Of a stretch of 64,000 nucleotides of DNA, positions 54,479 to 64,000 are shown piece after piece. The position numbers and the translations under genes are program-made. Numbering within the stretch: position 1 is the stretch's first letter; each line of letters opens with the position of its first letter. The notes under the pieces were generated by a model. That model was not told the origin of the DNA, made no database searches, and saw only the letters and a program-made list of their open reading frames with translations. Source of the stretch: Diadophis punctatus similis (taxonomy: Eukaryota > Chordata > Lepidosauria > Squamata > Dipsadidae); contig JALIGW010000002.1 in the NCBI GenBank assembly GCA_023053685.1, forward strand, positions 245,936,677 to 246,000,676, written 5' to 3'.

Positions 54479-54576
54479 GTTAGGAAGGAAGGAAGGAAGG
54501 AAGGAAGGAAAGTTAGGAAGGAAGGAAGGAAGGAAGGAAGGAAGGAAGGAAGGAAGGAAGGAAGGAAGGAAGGAGT
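54328..54576 (+). repeat. (GGAA)n-(GAAA)n microsatellite
   Basis: Tetramer array with TTAGGAAGG phrase repeats. Confidence 0.97.
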
Positions 54577-54679
54577 TTCAGCAATGAGTTTTGGGTAGGG
54601 AGGGAGGGAGGAGTTTCCAAACAAGCATGCCCAAAGCTGAAATGCAAAATATCAGAACCATCCACCAGATGGCTCTTTA

Positions 54680-54741
54680 TGTCTCACTTAACGAGAAATT
54701 TCGGGCTCAATCGTGGTCCTAAGTTGAGGACCGCCTGCAAA
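54680..54741. mobile_element. Palindromic MITE right end
   Basis: TCTCACTTAACGAGAAATTT to GTTGAGGACCGCCTGC. Confidence 0.6.
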
Positions 54742-54770
54742 ATGCAGCAATCCAAGCGTCACAGACTCAC

Positions 54771-55427
54771 CTCTGCGCATTAACTGTCGCGAGGAAAACC
54801 TCCTGTTGGCATGGAGTCTCCGGTGCCGAGACATGTTGGATTGCCACTTGAACAACTTGCCACACTCGGGACATTGGTAAGCTCTCTCATCGGTGTGGAC
54901 TTTCATGTGTTCGGCGAGTCCTGAGTGGCTACTTTTAACGACGCCGCATTTAAAGCAGGTGTATTCCTCTTTCATTTGGCAGCCAGAGTTTCTCGTCCCG
55001 GCTCTTTTCACGCGTCTGTTGGTATCATCCAGCGGAAGGTGACTCCTCTGGTGATTCTCAAAATATGACCTGCCTCGGTATGTTTTCCCACATTCAAGAC
55101 ACGTGAACAGCTCTTTTGCTGCGTGGCTTTTCATGTGTCTTAGCAGATCCGAGTAATAGTAACTTTTGTGTCCGCACTCAGGACAGGTGTGCTTCTTCTC
55201 CAGTGGGTAATATTTGTTTTTTTTCTTACAGGCTCTTCTCCGACGTCGGGTGCATTTCTTCTTCTGCCCCTCTTCCTGCTGCCTTGCGCCCAGCGGTTTC
55301 TCGGGATCAAGCTGGGAAGACTCCGGATTCAAGGATTCTTCTTCTTGAAGGGTCTCAAAGTCATCTTCTGTCTCTGAAACGTCCTGCTGAAAAGTCTCTA
55401 TTTTGATCTCCCCTATGATTCTTCCAC
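54771..55427 (-). CDS. Gene 2 exon 1 (first seen): four C2H2 fingers
   Basis: Reverse-strand acceptor TCCTGCCCTTCGTCACCAG; donor GCAGAG|GTGAGT; phase 1 to 1, 657 bases. Acidic linker (EIKIETFQQDVSETEDDFE) and a very basic stretch (KKKCTRRRRRACKKKNK, a likely nuclear signal) precede four intact fingers: CPECGHKSYYYSDLLRH, CLECGKTYRGRSYFENH, CFKCGVVKSSHSGLAEH and CPECGKLFKWQSNMSRH. The start codon must lie in an upstream exon beyond 55427; the retrotransposon at 56025 occupies that intron or the 5' flank. Confidence 0.85.
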
Positions 55428-55636
55428 CTGGTGACGAAGGGCAGGAGAAAATACGAGAAGTCACTTTCCAGGGACCGTACAATGCGAGTTTTGTTTCAGT
55501 CAAACAGTGAGGTGAAATGACGTCAGGCAAACTTTGGCCACGAATTCATTCGCACGTGTAGCACAGACGGGGAAGGAAGCGAAGCGTACAAGAACACAAG
55601 CGAGCGGTCAGATGAGGAGACCCGAACTCAATTCAG

Positions 55637-55889
55637 TGATGGGATTCGAATGATTTTAATAACTGGTTCTCTGCCCTAATGACCGGCTGGGTGGGCGGGG
55701 CTGGGTGGGCGGGGCCAACTCGATGTCACTCATGTCGAGGGGCACTTCGCCTCACCCGGCCTCTCGTGACCGTGAGGATGCTGCAACGGTCGTAAGTGTG
55801 AAAAATGGTCATAAGTCACTTTTTTCAGTGCCCTTGTAACTTTGAATGGTCACTAAATGAACTGTTGTTAAGTCCAGGATTACCTGTAC
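55637..55889. mobile_element. hAT end fused to MITE right end
   Basis: CAGTGATGGGATTCGAATG start to about 55770, then GCTGCAACGGTCGTAAGTG to AGTCCAGGATTACCTGTAC. Confidence 0.55.
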
Positions 55890-56024
55890 AAAAATACAAA
55901 AAGCTTCTTTGCTTGCAAAAAAGCTGCCCTAAATACCAATCATTAGATTAGAAATTGGAGGAATACACACTGAAGATCAATGACAGTCACAGCCATCATG
56001 GAAACCTAAACCATCCTGTCTGAA

Positions 56025-56412
56025 TGTCAGGCCTGGAAACCATCTTGGGCATTGGATCTTCAGGCCTGCCACATTTAGTGCTGTGGGAAACCGGGAGGGG
56101 GGGATTATGTGAGTGGGGAGATATAGCCAAAATAACATTCCTTTCTCCGAGAGTCAAGGTCACTCTACCCTGAACCTGGAGGGGTGTGCCTGGGAGGCAA
56201 CTCCAGTTGGGACGGAGATGTTTGGACTATGTGTTGGACATCTGGGTGCTGGGGCAGGGACTTGAACTTTCTTTTGGGTGTGGAAAACCGGAAGCTTTCA
56301 GATTCGGGTTTTCCCAGATGTGCCAATATGACATCTCTAATAAAATGGAACTTTGAGGAAACTCAAGTCTCGGAGTTTTCTTTCGTTGGGGGTGTTACTT
56401 GGAGCCCTGACA
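56025..56412 (+). mobile_element. Ty3/gypsy 5' LTR
   Basis: Bounded by inverted TGTCAGG and CCTGACA, 388 bp, with CTCTAATAAAATGG as a probable poly(A) signal. A tRNA primer site starting TGG is not obvious after 56412. Confidence 0.75.
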
Positions 56413-56509
56413 TTAACCCGAATCTTCTTTACAAAACTTTACCAGCTCCCTCGAGCTCCGGGGTCCTGAGCGTCAACCCAAAACCGGACGGCGCAAAGAC
56501 TCAGGCAAG

Positions 56510-58021
56510 ATGGAGGACAAGAAGACTACAGAGGGAACCATGGGAACTGGTTCGGCGATTTTTGTCCAGACCATCTACTCCTCTTCCCAAGCCGTGGTGG
56601 AAGCAGCAGAAGCTGCAGAGAAAGAGTGCCAGCTGGGTGCCCAGCCCAAAGAGCTGGCGCCTGAGCGAGCCGCGCAACCGGATCCAACCCTATGGGGTGA
56701 AGCCGCGGGCTCCACATCTATCCTGGAGATATCGACCGGAACAGTGCTATCAAAACCGCAGATGGGAGGAGGCCGAGCGGAACTGACCCCAATCCTCGAA
56801 TGGAGAGTGCCAGGGCAAAAGTGCCGCAAAAATTCCAGAGAGTGGGGATTTCCGCCACCGTCTCGTAGCCAGTCGCCAACCAGCCTCCCGGGGCAGCTTG
56901 GCCAACTCAGCGTGGACAGCCCTCCTCAGATCCTGGGGACCGAGCAGCCCAGATGGACCCTAGCACAACTGGCATTCACCTTCCCGGCCAAGGGTACCGC
57001 GGCGCCACTCAGCGGAGCAGCTACCTCCTTTCATTCAGCCAAAAGCGGTTCGTTCCACAGCTTCTCACATATGGCCCCAACAGCAAAGCTCGTGGAACCA
57101 ACCCAGATCAGTGTTACAAGGGTCGCAACAAGGATCCTGGGGACCAAGTGTTTCTCCCGAGCAACCGGTCGTCCGACTGCCTCCAGCGGACCAGATCCTT
57201 CCCGGCTGGGCGTTCTACCCCTGGGTGCAATGCCAGTGGACACCAGCCCCGATCCTGCAGCCGATGCATATCCAACAAACTGGGAACTTCCAGCCGCAGG
57301 TCGTAGCCCCGCAACAAATTCCAATCCAACAGCCCGGGCCAGCCCAGCCACCACTGCAGCTTCAACCACCGGTCGTGGGTTCACAGCAAGCGCCAACCCA
57401 ACAACTGATATCAGCACAACAGCCTGCACAAGCTCAGCAGCCGGACCCACCAGCCGCTCTTCCCCCATGATCGATGGAACCCCAGGGAAGTTAGCCAAGC
57501 CAAACCCAACCGAGTTTGGGCTTACATCGACCAATATGGAAATCAATACCCACTGGATCAGGAATTGATTTCGGCCATTGCAGATGGCATGAACGAAGGA
57601 GAAGCATCAGAGTGGATAGCAGAGCTTCATGACGAGGAAGCCCCTGAACTGGACGATGCTGATGACTTCGTCCAACTGATCTGTACCCGCTTCGAGGATG
57701 TAGCCCAGAGTGAAGGCCAAGGCCCAAATCAAAGCTTTGAAGCAGGTGGGCCGACTCCCCCAAAGAGTTAATTTGGGAGTCCCGAAGACTGACCGGGAAA
57801 CTCAGACACTGGCTGGAACGTCTACTCATCCACACCTTCAAAGAGGCCCTCGACCCAGAACTCCGAAAAGCTTGCGGCATTTGGGGGGTCCCAGATCGCA
57901 TACAAGCATGGTACAACACTGCCATGGATCTGGAAATCAACCCCCACAGGAAACCAACTGCTGAAAAACCTGCGAGGAGACCGCTGGCCGCCGAGCCTGT
58001 GCAAAGCTGTCTGAGCCGCTA
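56510..58021 (+). pseudogene. Retrotransposon gag, broken
   Basis: Opens MEDKKTTEGTMGTGSAIF and runs to 57568, a Gln/Ala/Pro-rich stretch. Capsid-like sequence (GEASEWIAELHDEEAPEL) follows in a second frame from 57565. More capsid sequence is split over other frames to 58021. At least two frame changes. Structural protein of an old genomic retrotransposon; non-functional. Confidence 0.75.
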
Positions 58022-58969
58022 GTGCCCACACCTTCCGGGACTATCAAATGCTACCGGTGTGGGCAGCACAGCCATAGGGTTTCAGAATGCCTGGCTCTGG
58101 CGCCGGTTCCCAAAGCCCGAGTGCCAGCCACTCCCCGTGCAAGGAGAACCCCGCGGAGGACCCCAGAGAAGGGGGAAATTGCCAGGCAAACTGTTGAGGT
58201 TCCACTCCTTCCCAATGAAGTCGAGAGAACTCCAGCCACCGAGCAACCCCCAACCTTCGCCGAAGGCAGTAGTGGAGACAATGACCCAATTGTAAGTGCA
58301 CCCATCCATCCTTTCACCCAGATAGTGGTGGCAGAAACGGGGGCCCAAGGGGAGGTAGAAGCAGTCATAGACACTGGCTGCACCAGATGCCTAATCATCC
58401 TCACCATAGTCGAGCGGCAAGGCATAAAAACAAGTTACCTAGTGCGCCCCATCCGCTTTGAACAAGTCAATGGAACTCTAATAGGTGGAGCCTCAGCTAC
58501 ACTAGTGACAGAGGTTGTCAGACTTGAAATGGGCCGACACCACAAGCTCATCCGGTTTGTCATCGCCCCAAAAATGACCAAATCCACAATATTGGGCCTC
58601 GCATGGCTAGACAAATGGGGACCTACCATCATGTTGGAAGAAGGCTACAGAAAGCTGAAAATAAGTGTTGCCACCATCAAGCCTGACAGCTGTCAAAAAG
58701 CCGCCAGCCCCAGCAGCGCCAACGAACCTGAGCCTGCAGCCCCAGATGGGCTGCCAGCCCCAGCCCCAGATGGGCTGCCAGGCAGCCCACAGGTGCCAAG
58801 GGAATTCAGAGACCTGTCAAGGGTTTTCAGCGAGGAAGACTGCAACTTCCTGCCCCCTCACCGCCCAACCGACTGCGCGATCGAATTCGTACCAGGAGTC
58901 AAACTACCTAAGCCAAAGATGTACTCCATGACTCCTAAGGAAATGGGAGAAACTGAGGAGATACATTGA
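58022..58969 (+). pseudogene. Retrotransposon zinc knuckle and protease
   Basis: One open frame of 315 residues. It has a CCHC knuckle near residue 10 (CYRCGQHSHRVSEC) and an aspartic-protease active site (VIDTGCTRC) about residue 115. A second hydrophobic block ILGLAWLDKW follows. The frame passes into the start of reverse transcriptase (MYSMTPKEM) and is then shifted. Confidence 0.82.
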
Positions 58970-59863
58970 TGCCAATCTGGAGCGCGGATTTATCCAACCA
59001 GCAAAATCCAGTGTGGCGGCCCCAGTACTATGTAAGGAAAAGAAAGATGGGGTGTGTGTGAGGCTTTGCGTTGATTTTTGCGGAATTAACGCCGTATGCA
59101 TGGAGAACACCTATTCCCTCCCTCTCATGAAGGACATGCTAAATCACTTAGCCAAGGGCCAGGTGTTTACCAAGTTACACTTGAGAGAAGCCTACTATCG
59201 CATAAAAATCAAGGATGGGGACCAATGGAAGACCTCCTTTAACTGTCCGCTGGGCAGCTTTCAGTTCAAAGTCATGCGATTTGTTCTGCAAGGAGCCCCT
59301 GCAGTATTTATGCAACTAATAAATGAAGTGCTACATGAGCACTTATACAAGGGGGTCCTAGTATACCTAGATGACGTACTCATATTCAGTGAGAGCCTTG
59401 AAGAGCACGTAAAACTGGTGCGGCAAGTGCTAAAGAAACTACTAGCAACCAAGCTCTACGTGAAGCTATCAAAATGTGAATTCCACAAGACTTCCCTGGA
59501 TTAGCTAGGTTACCAAATATCCAACGAAGGGGTGGGAATGGATCCTTAGAGTTTTTTATAAAATGTTGTATGCCACCCTGAGTCCTGAGGGAGTAGGGCG
59601 GCATAGAAAAACTACAAAATAAATAAATAAAAAATAAATAAAAGCAGTGCTGGACTGGCAACCCCCACGCACCCGCAAACAACTCCAAAGCTTCTTAGGA
59701 TTTGCAAACTTTTACAGGCAGTTCATCCCTGCATTTGCAGAAGTTGCTCTCCCCCTGACAGAACTGCTAAAAACGGGGCCTCCCTCTACCAAACCGCAGC
59801 CAAATCAGCCCCTCACCTGGTCAATGGATTGCCAAAGAGCATTTGAAAAATTAAAATGACTCT
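58970..59863 (+). pseudogene. Retrotransposon reverse transcriptase, broken
   Basis: Frame 59013-59504 holds the palm with VYLDDVLIF, but the first catalytic Asp block reads TKLHLREAY, with His for Asp. A stop follows CEFHKTSLD. After an inserted LINE tail (59550-59641), the thumb region continues (LDWQPPRTRKQLQSFLGF). Confidence 0.85.
59550..59641 (+). mobile_element. L2-like tail nested in pol
   Basis: TGTATGCCACCCTGAGTCC ... GGCGGCATAG with an (AAAT)n tail, inside the reverse transcriptase. Confidence 0.7.
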
Positions 59864-60261
59864 TTGCAGAAGAACCAATCCTCCCAACACCCAAACCCAG
59901 AAAAGCAGTTCATCATCCAAGCAGATGCTAGCGACGTGGCTATAGCTGCCGTACTCTTACAAGAAAACCCACAAGGACAACTTGTACTTTGTGCATATGT
60001 GTCTAAAAAACTCACCGACACAGAGAGGAGGTGGGCGCATTTGGGAAAAAGAAGCCTATGCAGTCCGCTGGGACCTCCTCTCCTGGAGACATTTTCTGGA
60101 AGGGGATAAAGTGCCTTTCGAGGTCTGGACTGATCACAAAAACCTCGAAGCCCTGAAAACCCCTAGGAAGCTATCTCCTAAACAAATCCGTTGGGCACAG
60201 TACTTCAGACGGTTCAACTTTGAACTGAAGTATATCCCAGCGGGAAAGAACCTACCTGCAG
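59864..60261 (+). pseudogene. Retrotransposon RNase H, broken
   Basis: FIIQADASDVAIAAVL, then after a frame change WEKEAYAVRWDLL and VWTDHKNLEAL: the D-E-D type residues of gypsy RNase H are visible. Confidence 0.8.
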
Positions 60262-61257
60262 ATGCTGTCAAGAAACAGCCGCTGGGAGGAAGTCATCCCT
60301 GCCATCATCCCTCCCGCACAACAAGCCGCACAAGTTATCACTAGAGGCCAAGCCAGACGAACCCCTCGCCCTGCACAAGACAAGCTGACAGCAGCACTCA
60401 AAACAGCACTTCCAGCTGACCCTTGGCTTCTGGACAATAAAGACGCAAGGACTATGAGGGATGGGCTAGCATGGAAGGGATCCAAGTTGTATGTCCCAGC
60501 TAGCTTGAGGCTGGAAGTACTTCAACGCAGCCATGACTCAAAGCTAGCCGATCACTTCGGATTCCTGAAAACCCTGCACTTGGTTAGAAGGCAATTCTGG
60601 TGGCCAAAAATGAAAGCAGATGTGGAGGACTACGTGAAAAGCTGTGCCGCTTGTGCAGCCATGAAGATGAGACAAGGAAAAACCCCTGGACTCCTTCATT
60701 AAGTAGCAAGCTCTAGCAGACCTTGGGAGGAGATTGCGATGGATTTTATAGTCAGAGTCCCAGAGAGCAGGGGAAACACAATGATTTGGACGGTGATCGA
60801 CTTATTTTCTAAGCAAGCTCATTTTACTGCTTGCTCCACACTGCCCTCGGCGAAGAAACTGGCAAAGATGTTCATCAAACAAATCTACCGATTGCAAGGA
60901 ATATCCCGCCGGGTGATATCAGACCGAGGAGTCCAATTCACTGCTAAGTTTTGGAGACAGTTCCTCAGATCGGTCAGATCCACCCAGGGACTTAGCTCAG
61001 CTTTTCATCTGAGTACGAATGGTGCGGCGGAACGAGCGAACACAATGGTAGAACAATATATAAGATGATATGTGGATTATCAGCAGGAAAACTGGGCAGA
61101 CCTATTGCCGTTTGCAGAAGTAGCTTACAACAACGTCATGCATAGCAACACCGGATTGATCCCTTTCCAGGTCACAAGCGGCATGGATTTTGTCCCCATG
61201 CCCGAGCTACCCAGAGAACCACCATCCTCCATGACATTGACTGATTGGAGTCGCTGA
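60262..61257 (+). pseudogene. Retrotransposon integrase
   Basis: HHCC zinc domain (HDSKLADHFGFLKTLHL ... CAACAAMKM) in 60262-60702; a stop; then the DDE core in 60739-61068 (VIDLFSKQAHF, ISDRGVQF, NGAAERAN). A stop at 61069 is followed by QENWADLLPFAEVAYNN and FQVTSGMDF. Confidence 0.83.
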
Positions 61258-62480
61258 GGAAAGGGTGGGAGAATACGAAGAAAGCGATAGCAGATGCCAC
61301 AGAAGCGTACAAAAAACAAGCAAACACTCATCTCTCCAGCCTTTCCATTGGGAGATCGAGTTTTCCTATCAACTAAATAATTAAGACTGAAACTACCCAG
61401 TAAAAAGTTGGGACCAGATTTTTAGGTCCTTTCCCCATAGTGAAAGTAATTAACCCAGTGACAGTTCAGCTTATCCTCCCATGTATACTAGGGAAAATAC
61501 ATCCTGTCTTTCATTGCAGCTTGCTGAAACCAGCATTTGGGTCAAGGTTAAGACCACAGACCCGACCGGCTCCAAAACCTATAGTGGTACAAGGGGAAAC
61601 CCATTATGAAGTAAAAAGAATCTTAGGCTCTAGATCAGCGGTTCCCAACCTGGGGGTCGGGACCCCTTTGGGGGTCGAACGACCATTTCCCAGGGGTCGC
61701 CCTGGCATCCTCAGCTCCCCCCCACTGCCACAAGCCTGGTCATATTGCGCCCCAGAACCCGCGTCCCCACACCACCGCCGCAATTTGGGTTCTTTTACCC
61801 TCTGCGCATGCGCAAAGCGTTCTGCATGCACAGAGGGCAAAAGAACTCAAATGGCGGCATCCAGGCTGGCGGGGGAAGCGGGCGGGGAAAGCCCCGCGCG
61901 CGTCCACCACCGGCTCCATTGGCTCTGCGACGACTGACAGGCAAGAACGAACTGGGAGCATTTCACCCCTGCGAAAGGTGTGCGCGACTTTGGCGGGGCC
62001 GGGACAGGCGGCTGCCCGGAGAGAGCCATACTCTTTGCCCCGAACACTACAGGTAGACGGGAGAGACTCTGCGAAGGGGGTGGCTCACTGCGGGCAGCCG
62101 CCTGTCCCGGCCCTGCCAAAGTCGCGCACACCTTTTGCAGGGGTGAAATGCTCCCAGTTCGTTCTTGCCTGTCAGTCGTCGCAGATGGGGCTCGAAAAGC
62201 TCCCAGAGGCAACACGCGAAGCGAGCGGAAACCTCGCCCGGATCTGGAGACTTGGCCTGGACGCCGTCATTTGGGTTCTTTTATCCTCTGCGTATGTGCA
62301 GCACGCTTTGCGCATGCGCAGCAGGTAAAAGAACCCAAATGCCGGCGGCGGGGTGGGTCACGGTGCAGGGGCGGGGCGTGGGTCGCGACATTAGGAAGGT
62401 TGGGAACCACTGCTCTAGATTATTTAGAGGCAGATTACAATACTTGGTTCATTGGAAGGTAGCTTTTGTCTGAAGCAACT
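61258..62480 (+). pseudogene. Integrase tail and chromodomain, split by a transposon
   Basis: IHPVFHCSLLKPAF is the usual gypsy integrase end. Chromodomain sequence begins GETHYEVKRILGSR before 61628 and resumes after 62420 with RGRLQYLVHWK. The presence of a chromodomain places the element among chromoviruses. Confidence 0.75.
61636..62412. mobile_element. SPIN-like hAT element
   Basis: CAGCGGTTCCCAACC ... GGTTGGGAACCACTG with a perfect 8-bp duplication CTCTAGAT (61628-61635, 62413-62420). Contains two opposed copies of a GGGACAGGCGGCTGCCCG-type block. No transposase. Confidence 0.88.
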
Positions 62481-62642
62481 TGGGTAAAAAGCTGGGATGT
62501 GAAAGCAGATAGATTAGTGAAGCAATTCCATGACAAGTATCCTGATAAGCCCAAGGGTCCCCCTGGGGGAGGGGTGGTTAGGTGATATTGGCTAACCCCC
62601 TTCTATTACTCTCTTGATCTCATTTCAGGATTCGATCATAGG

Positions 62643-62658
62643 ATGAGGGGGGAAGGCC
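62643..62658 (+). other. Polypurine tract
   Basis: ATGAGGGGGGAAGGCC directly before the 3' LTR. Confidence 0.6.
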
Positions 62659-62766
62659 CGTCAGGCCTGGAAACCATCTTGGGCATTGGATTTTCAGGCC
62701 TGCCACATTTAGTGCTGTGGGAAACTGGGAGAGGGGATTGTGTGAGTGGGGAGATATAGCCAAATT
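62659..62766 (+). mobile_element. Ty3/gypsy 3' LTR, truncated
   Basis: About 106 bases align with the start of the 5' LTR with roughly six differences, then homology stops. The element therefore has no visible 3' target duplication. Confidence 0.8.
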
Positions 62767-62889
62767 AATGAGAGAAAACTAAAACGAATTGAAGGATCCA
62801 CACCCCTACCTCCATTTCCCCCCCTTTCTTTCAAATCTTACTATCAGTGAGCAATCATGTGCCTTGGCCACTCCGAAGCAATGAGACTC

Positions 62890-63015
62890 CTATCCCGAAA
62901 GTGCTTTTTCAAGAGACAACTGGACTTTCTGGAAACCAAGAAAGTCCAGTTGCCTCTTGAAAAAAACACCTTTGGGACAACCATGACCTGGTTGACTGAA
63001 GAATTCCCATAGACA
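62890..63015. mobile_element. Penelope-like foldback, family I, no hammerhead
   Basis: AAGTGCTTTTTCAAGAGAC ... CTGGACTTTC faces its reverse copy at 62940. Confidence 0.6.
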
Positions 63016-63817
63016 AGAGACTCCTGTGCTCAGTGAACTGACAAAGCACCCTTTCCCACCCAGGAGAAGCAATCCTTAGATCCATTTGCACAACTTAAAG
63101 ATACCAGCTGGTCTCGCTCACCTCACAAGATATCCTAAGGAAATCATCCAGATTTAAGGAAAGATCACATGCCCCCAGAAAGGCAGTAAAAAAAATCAGA
63201 CAGAGTGCTAAGCTTGCATCCTGCCTCTTGGAATACACCCCAAAAGGACAGTGCCAGGAACCACTAAAGCAGTGTAAAAAGCTTAAAAAAAAGTCAAGCC
63301 CCAAATAAAAGTATCACTCAAGGGGAAAAAAACTCCAGAGAAGCAGCTCCTGATAGTCTGGGCATACTGCCAAGAACCATTAACTGCTATTACAATGTAA
63401 CAAGGCTTAACCCAGAGGCAGTTTCGGAAAACACTTAAAGATAAACAGGATTAGGCTAGAAACAACACAGAGAGGTACACCAGAATGTCTCCTTCCTGGC
63501 TTCCTGACAGGATTAACCCTGTAAAGTGGGAAAAACAAAAGGCTGTTGGAAGGAGATTTCTTCCAACAGCAGGTTCGCCGGACTGCTCAGAAAGTGAACA
63601 AACGGTTCTTCTGAACCGGTGCGAACCAGCTGAATCCCAACACTGATAGTCATTGGTAGCCTCACATGGCAATGAACAAGGAGACACATTCCATTGTGCA
63701 GCTACTAAGAGTGTTGGACGAGCAGGCACAAAAACAGCCAGGGAACTGATTGATGCCTGGGAAACGGGGCCCCTGGTCAGTCAATTGAGTGCTGATTTAC
63801 CGTAAGTTTATCAAGTA
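63016..63817. other. Unassigned, one hAT end
   Basis: A hAT-type right end near 63600-63646 (GGTGCGAACCAGCTGAATCC, then CAACACTG). Nothing else recognised. Confidence 0.45.
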
Positions 63818-64000
63818 CAGTGGGGAAAAAAGTATTTAGTCAGCCACCAATTGTGCAAGTTCTCCCACTTAAAAAGATGAGAGAGGCCTGTAATTGACAT
63901 CATAGGTAGACCTCAACTATGAGAGACAAAATGAGAAAACAAATCCAGACAATCACATTGTCTGATTTGGAAAGAATTTATTTGCAAATTATGGTGGAAA
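63818..64000 (+). mobile_element. Tc1-like transposon, left end
   Basis: After a TA (63816-63817) comes CAGTGGGGAAAAAAGTATTT, then AGTCAGCCACCAATTGTG. From memory this matches the end of Tc1 transposons known in fish, amphibians and lampreys. The element is cut by the window edge. Confidence 0.8.

Noticed and set aside
61745..62473. Several 70-160-residue frames near the retrotransposon end
   Set aside because: They lie in the GC-rich SPIN-like element and have no coding features.

Overview
The window looks like squamate reptile DNA, most likely from a colubroid snake. The reasons are: many tRNA-derived SINEs of one type; CR1, L2-like and L1 LINE fragments; hAT-type and palindromic small DNA transposons in nearly every intron; and long AATAG-type microsatellites, one of them forming the 3' tail of a CR1/Rex-like LINE. 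No bacterial features, CRISPR arrays or real tRNA or rRNA genes were seen. Coding sequence is only a few percent of the window and sits in small exons with normal GT-AG borders.

Two zinc-finger-type genes face each other tail to tail. Gene 1 (+ strand, about 2.0-29.2 kb) has a SCAN exon with a capsid-like N-terminal extension, two linker exons, a degenerate KRAB-A-like exon, a KRAB-B-like exon, and then a choice of 3' exons: a Myb/SANT (trihelix) exon plus a C-terminal exon with stop and poly(A) signals, or a distal C2H2 exon at 28.3-29.2 kb. Every junction after the KRAB-like exons is phase 1, so at least three proteins are readable: about 771, 681 or 880 residues. The domain set recalls ZSCAN20/ZSCAN29-type proteins. 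Gene 2 (- strand, 55.4 to about 37.0 kb) is a run of five exons. Each starts in phase 1, and the four upstream exons also end in phase 1. They carry C2H2 fingers after charged linkers. The first coding exon was not found. The last exon ends in a broken finger.

The rest is transposon-derived. 0-2 kb: hAT MITE, and a CR1 copy split by an AATAG-tailed LINE. 3-28 kb: introns of gene 1 with solo LTRs, SINEs, hAT elements with 8-bp target duplications, palindromic MITEs, (TA)n, and a 0.75-kb pyrimidine tract. 29-36 kb: intergenic, including about 2.5 kb of repeat-poor sequence at 31.4-33.9 kb and a 0.8-kb GA tract. 38-55 kb: introns of gene 2 with L1, L2 and a nearly full CR1 reverse transcriptase. 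56.0-62.8 kb: a decayed chromodomain-bearing Ty3/gypsy retrotransposon. 63.8 kb: one end of a Tc1-like element.

The most unusual small-scale signal is a 34-base hammerhead-ribozyme-like core. It recurs six times in three sequence-unrelated families of Penelope-like repeat, and a seventh copy is broken by a transposon in its loop. The most unusual genes are the Myb-or-zinc-finger choice in gene 1 and the skippable zinc-finger cassettes of gene 2.
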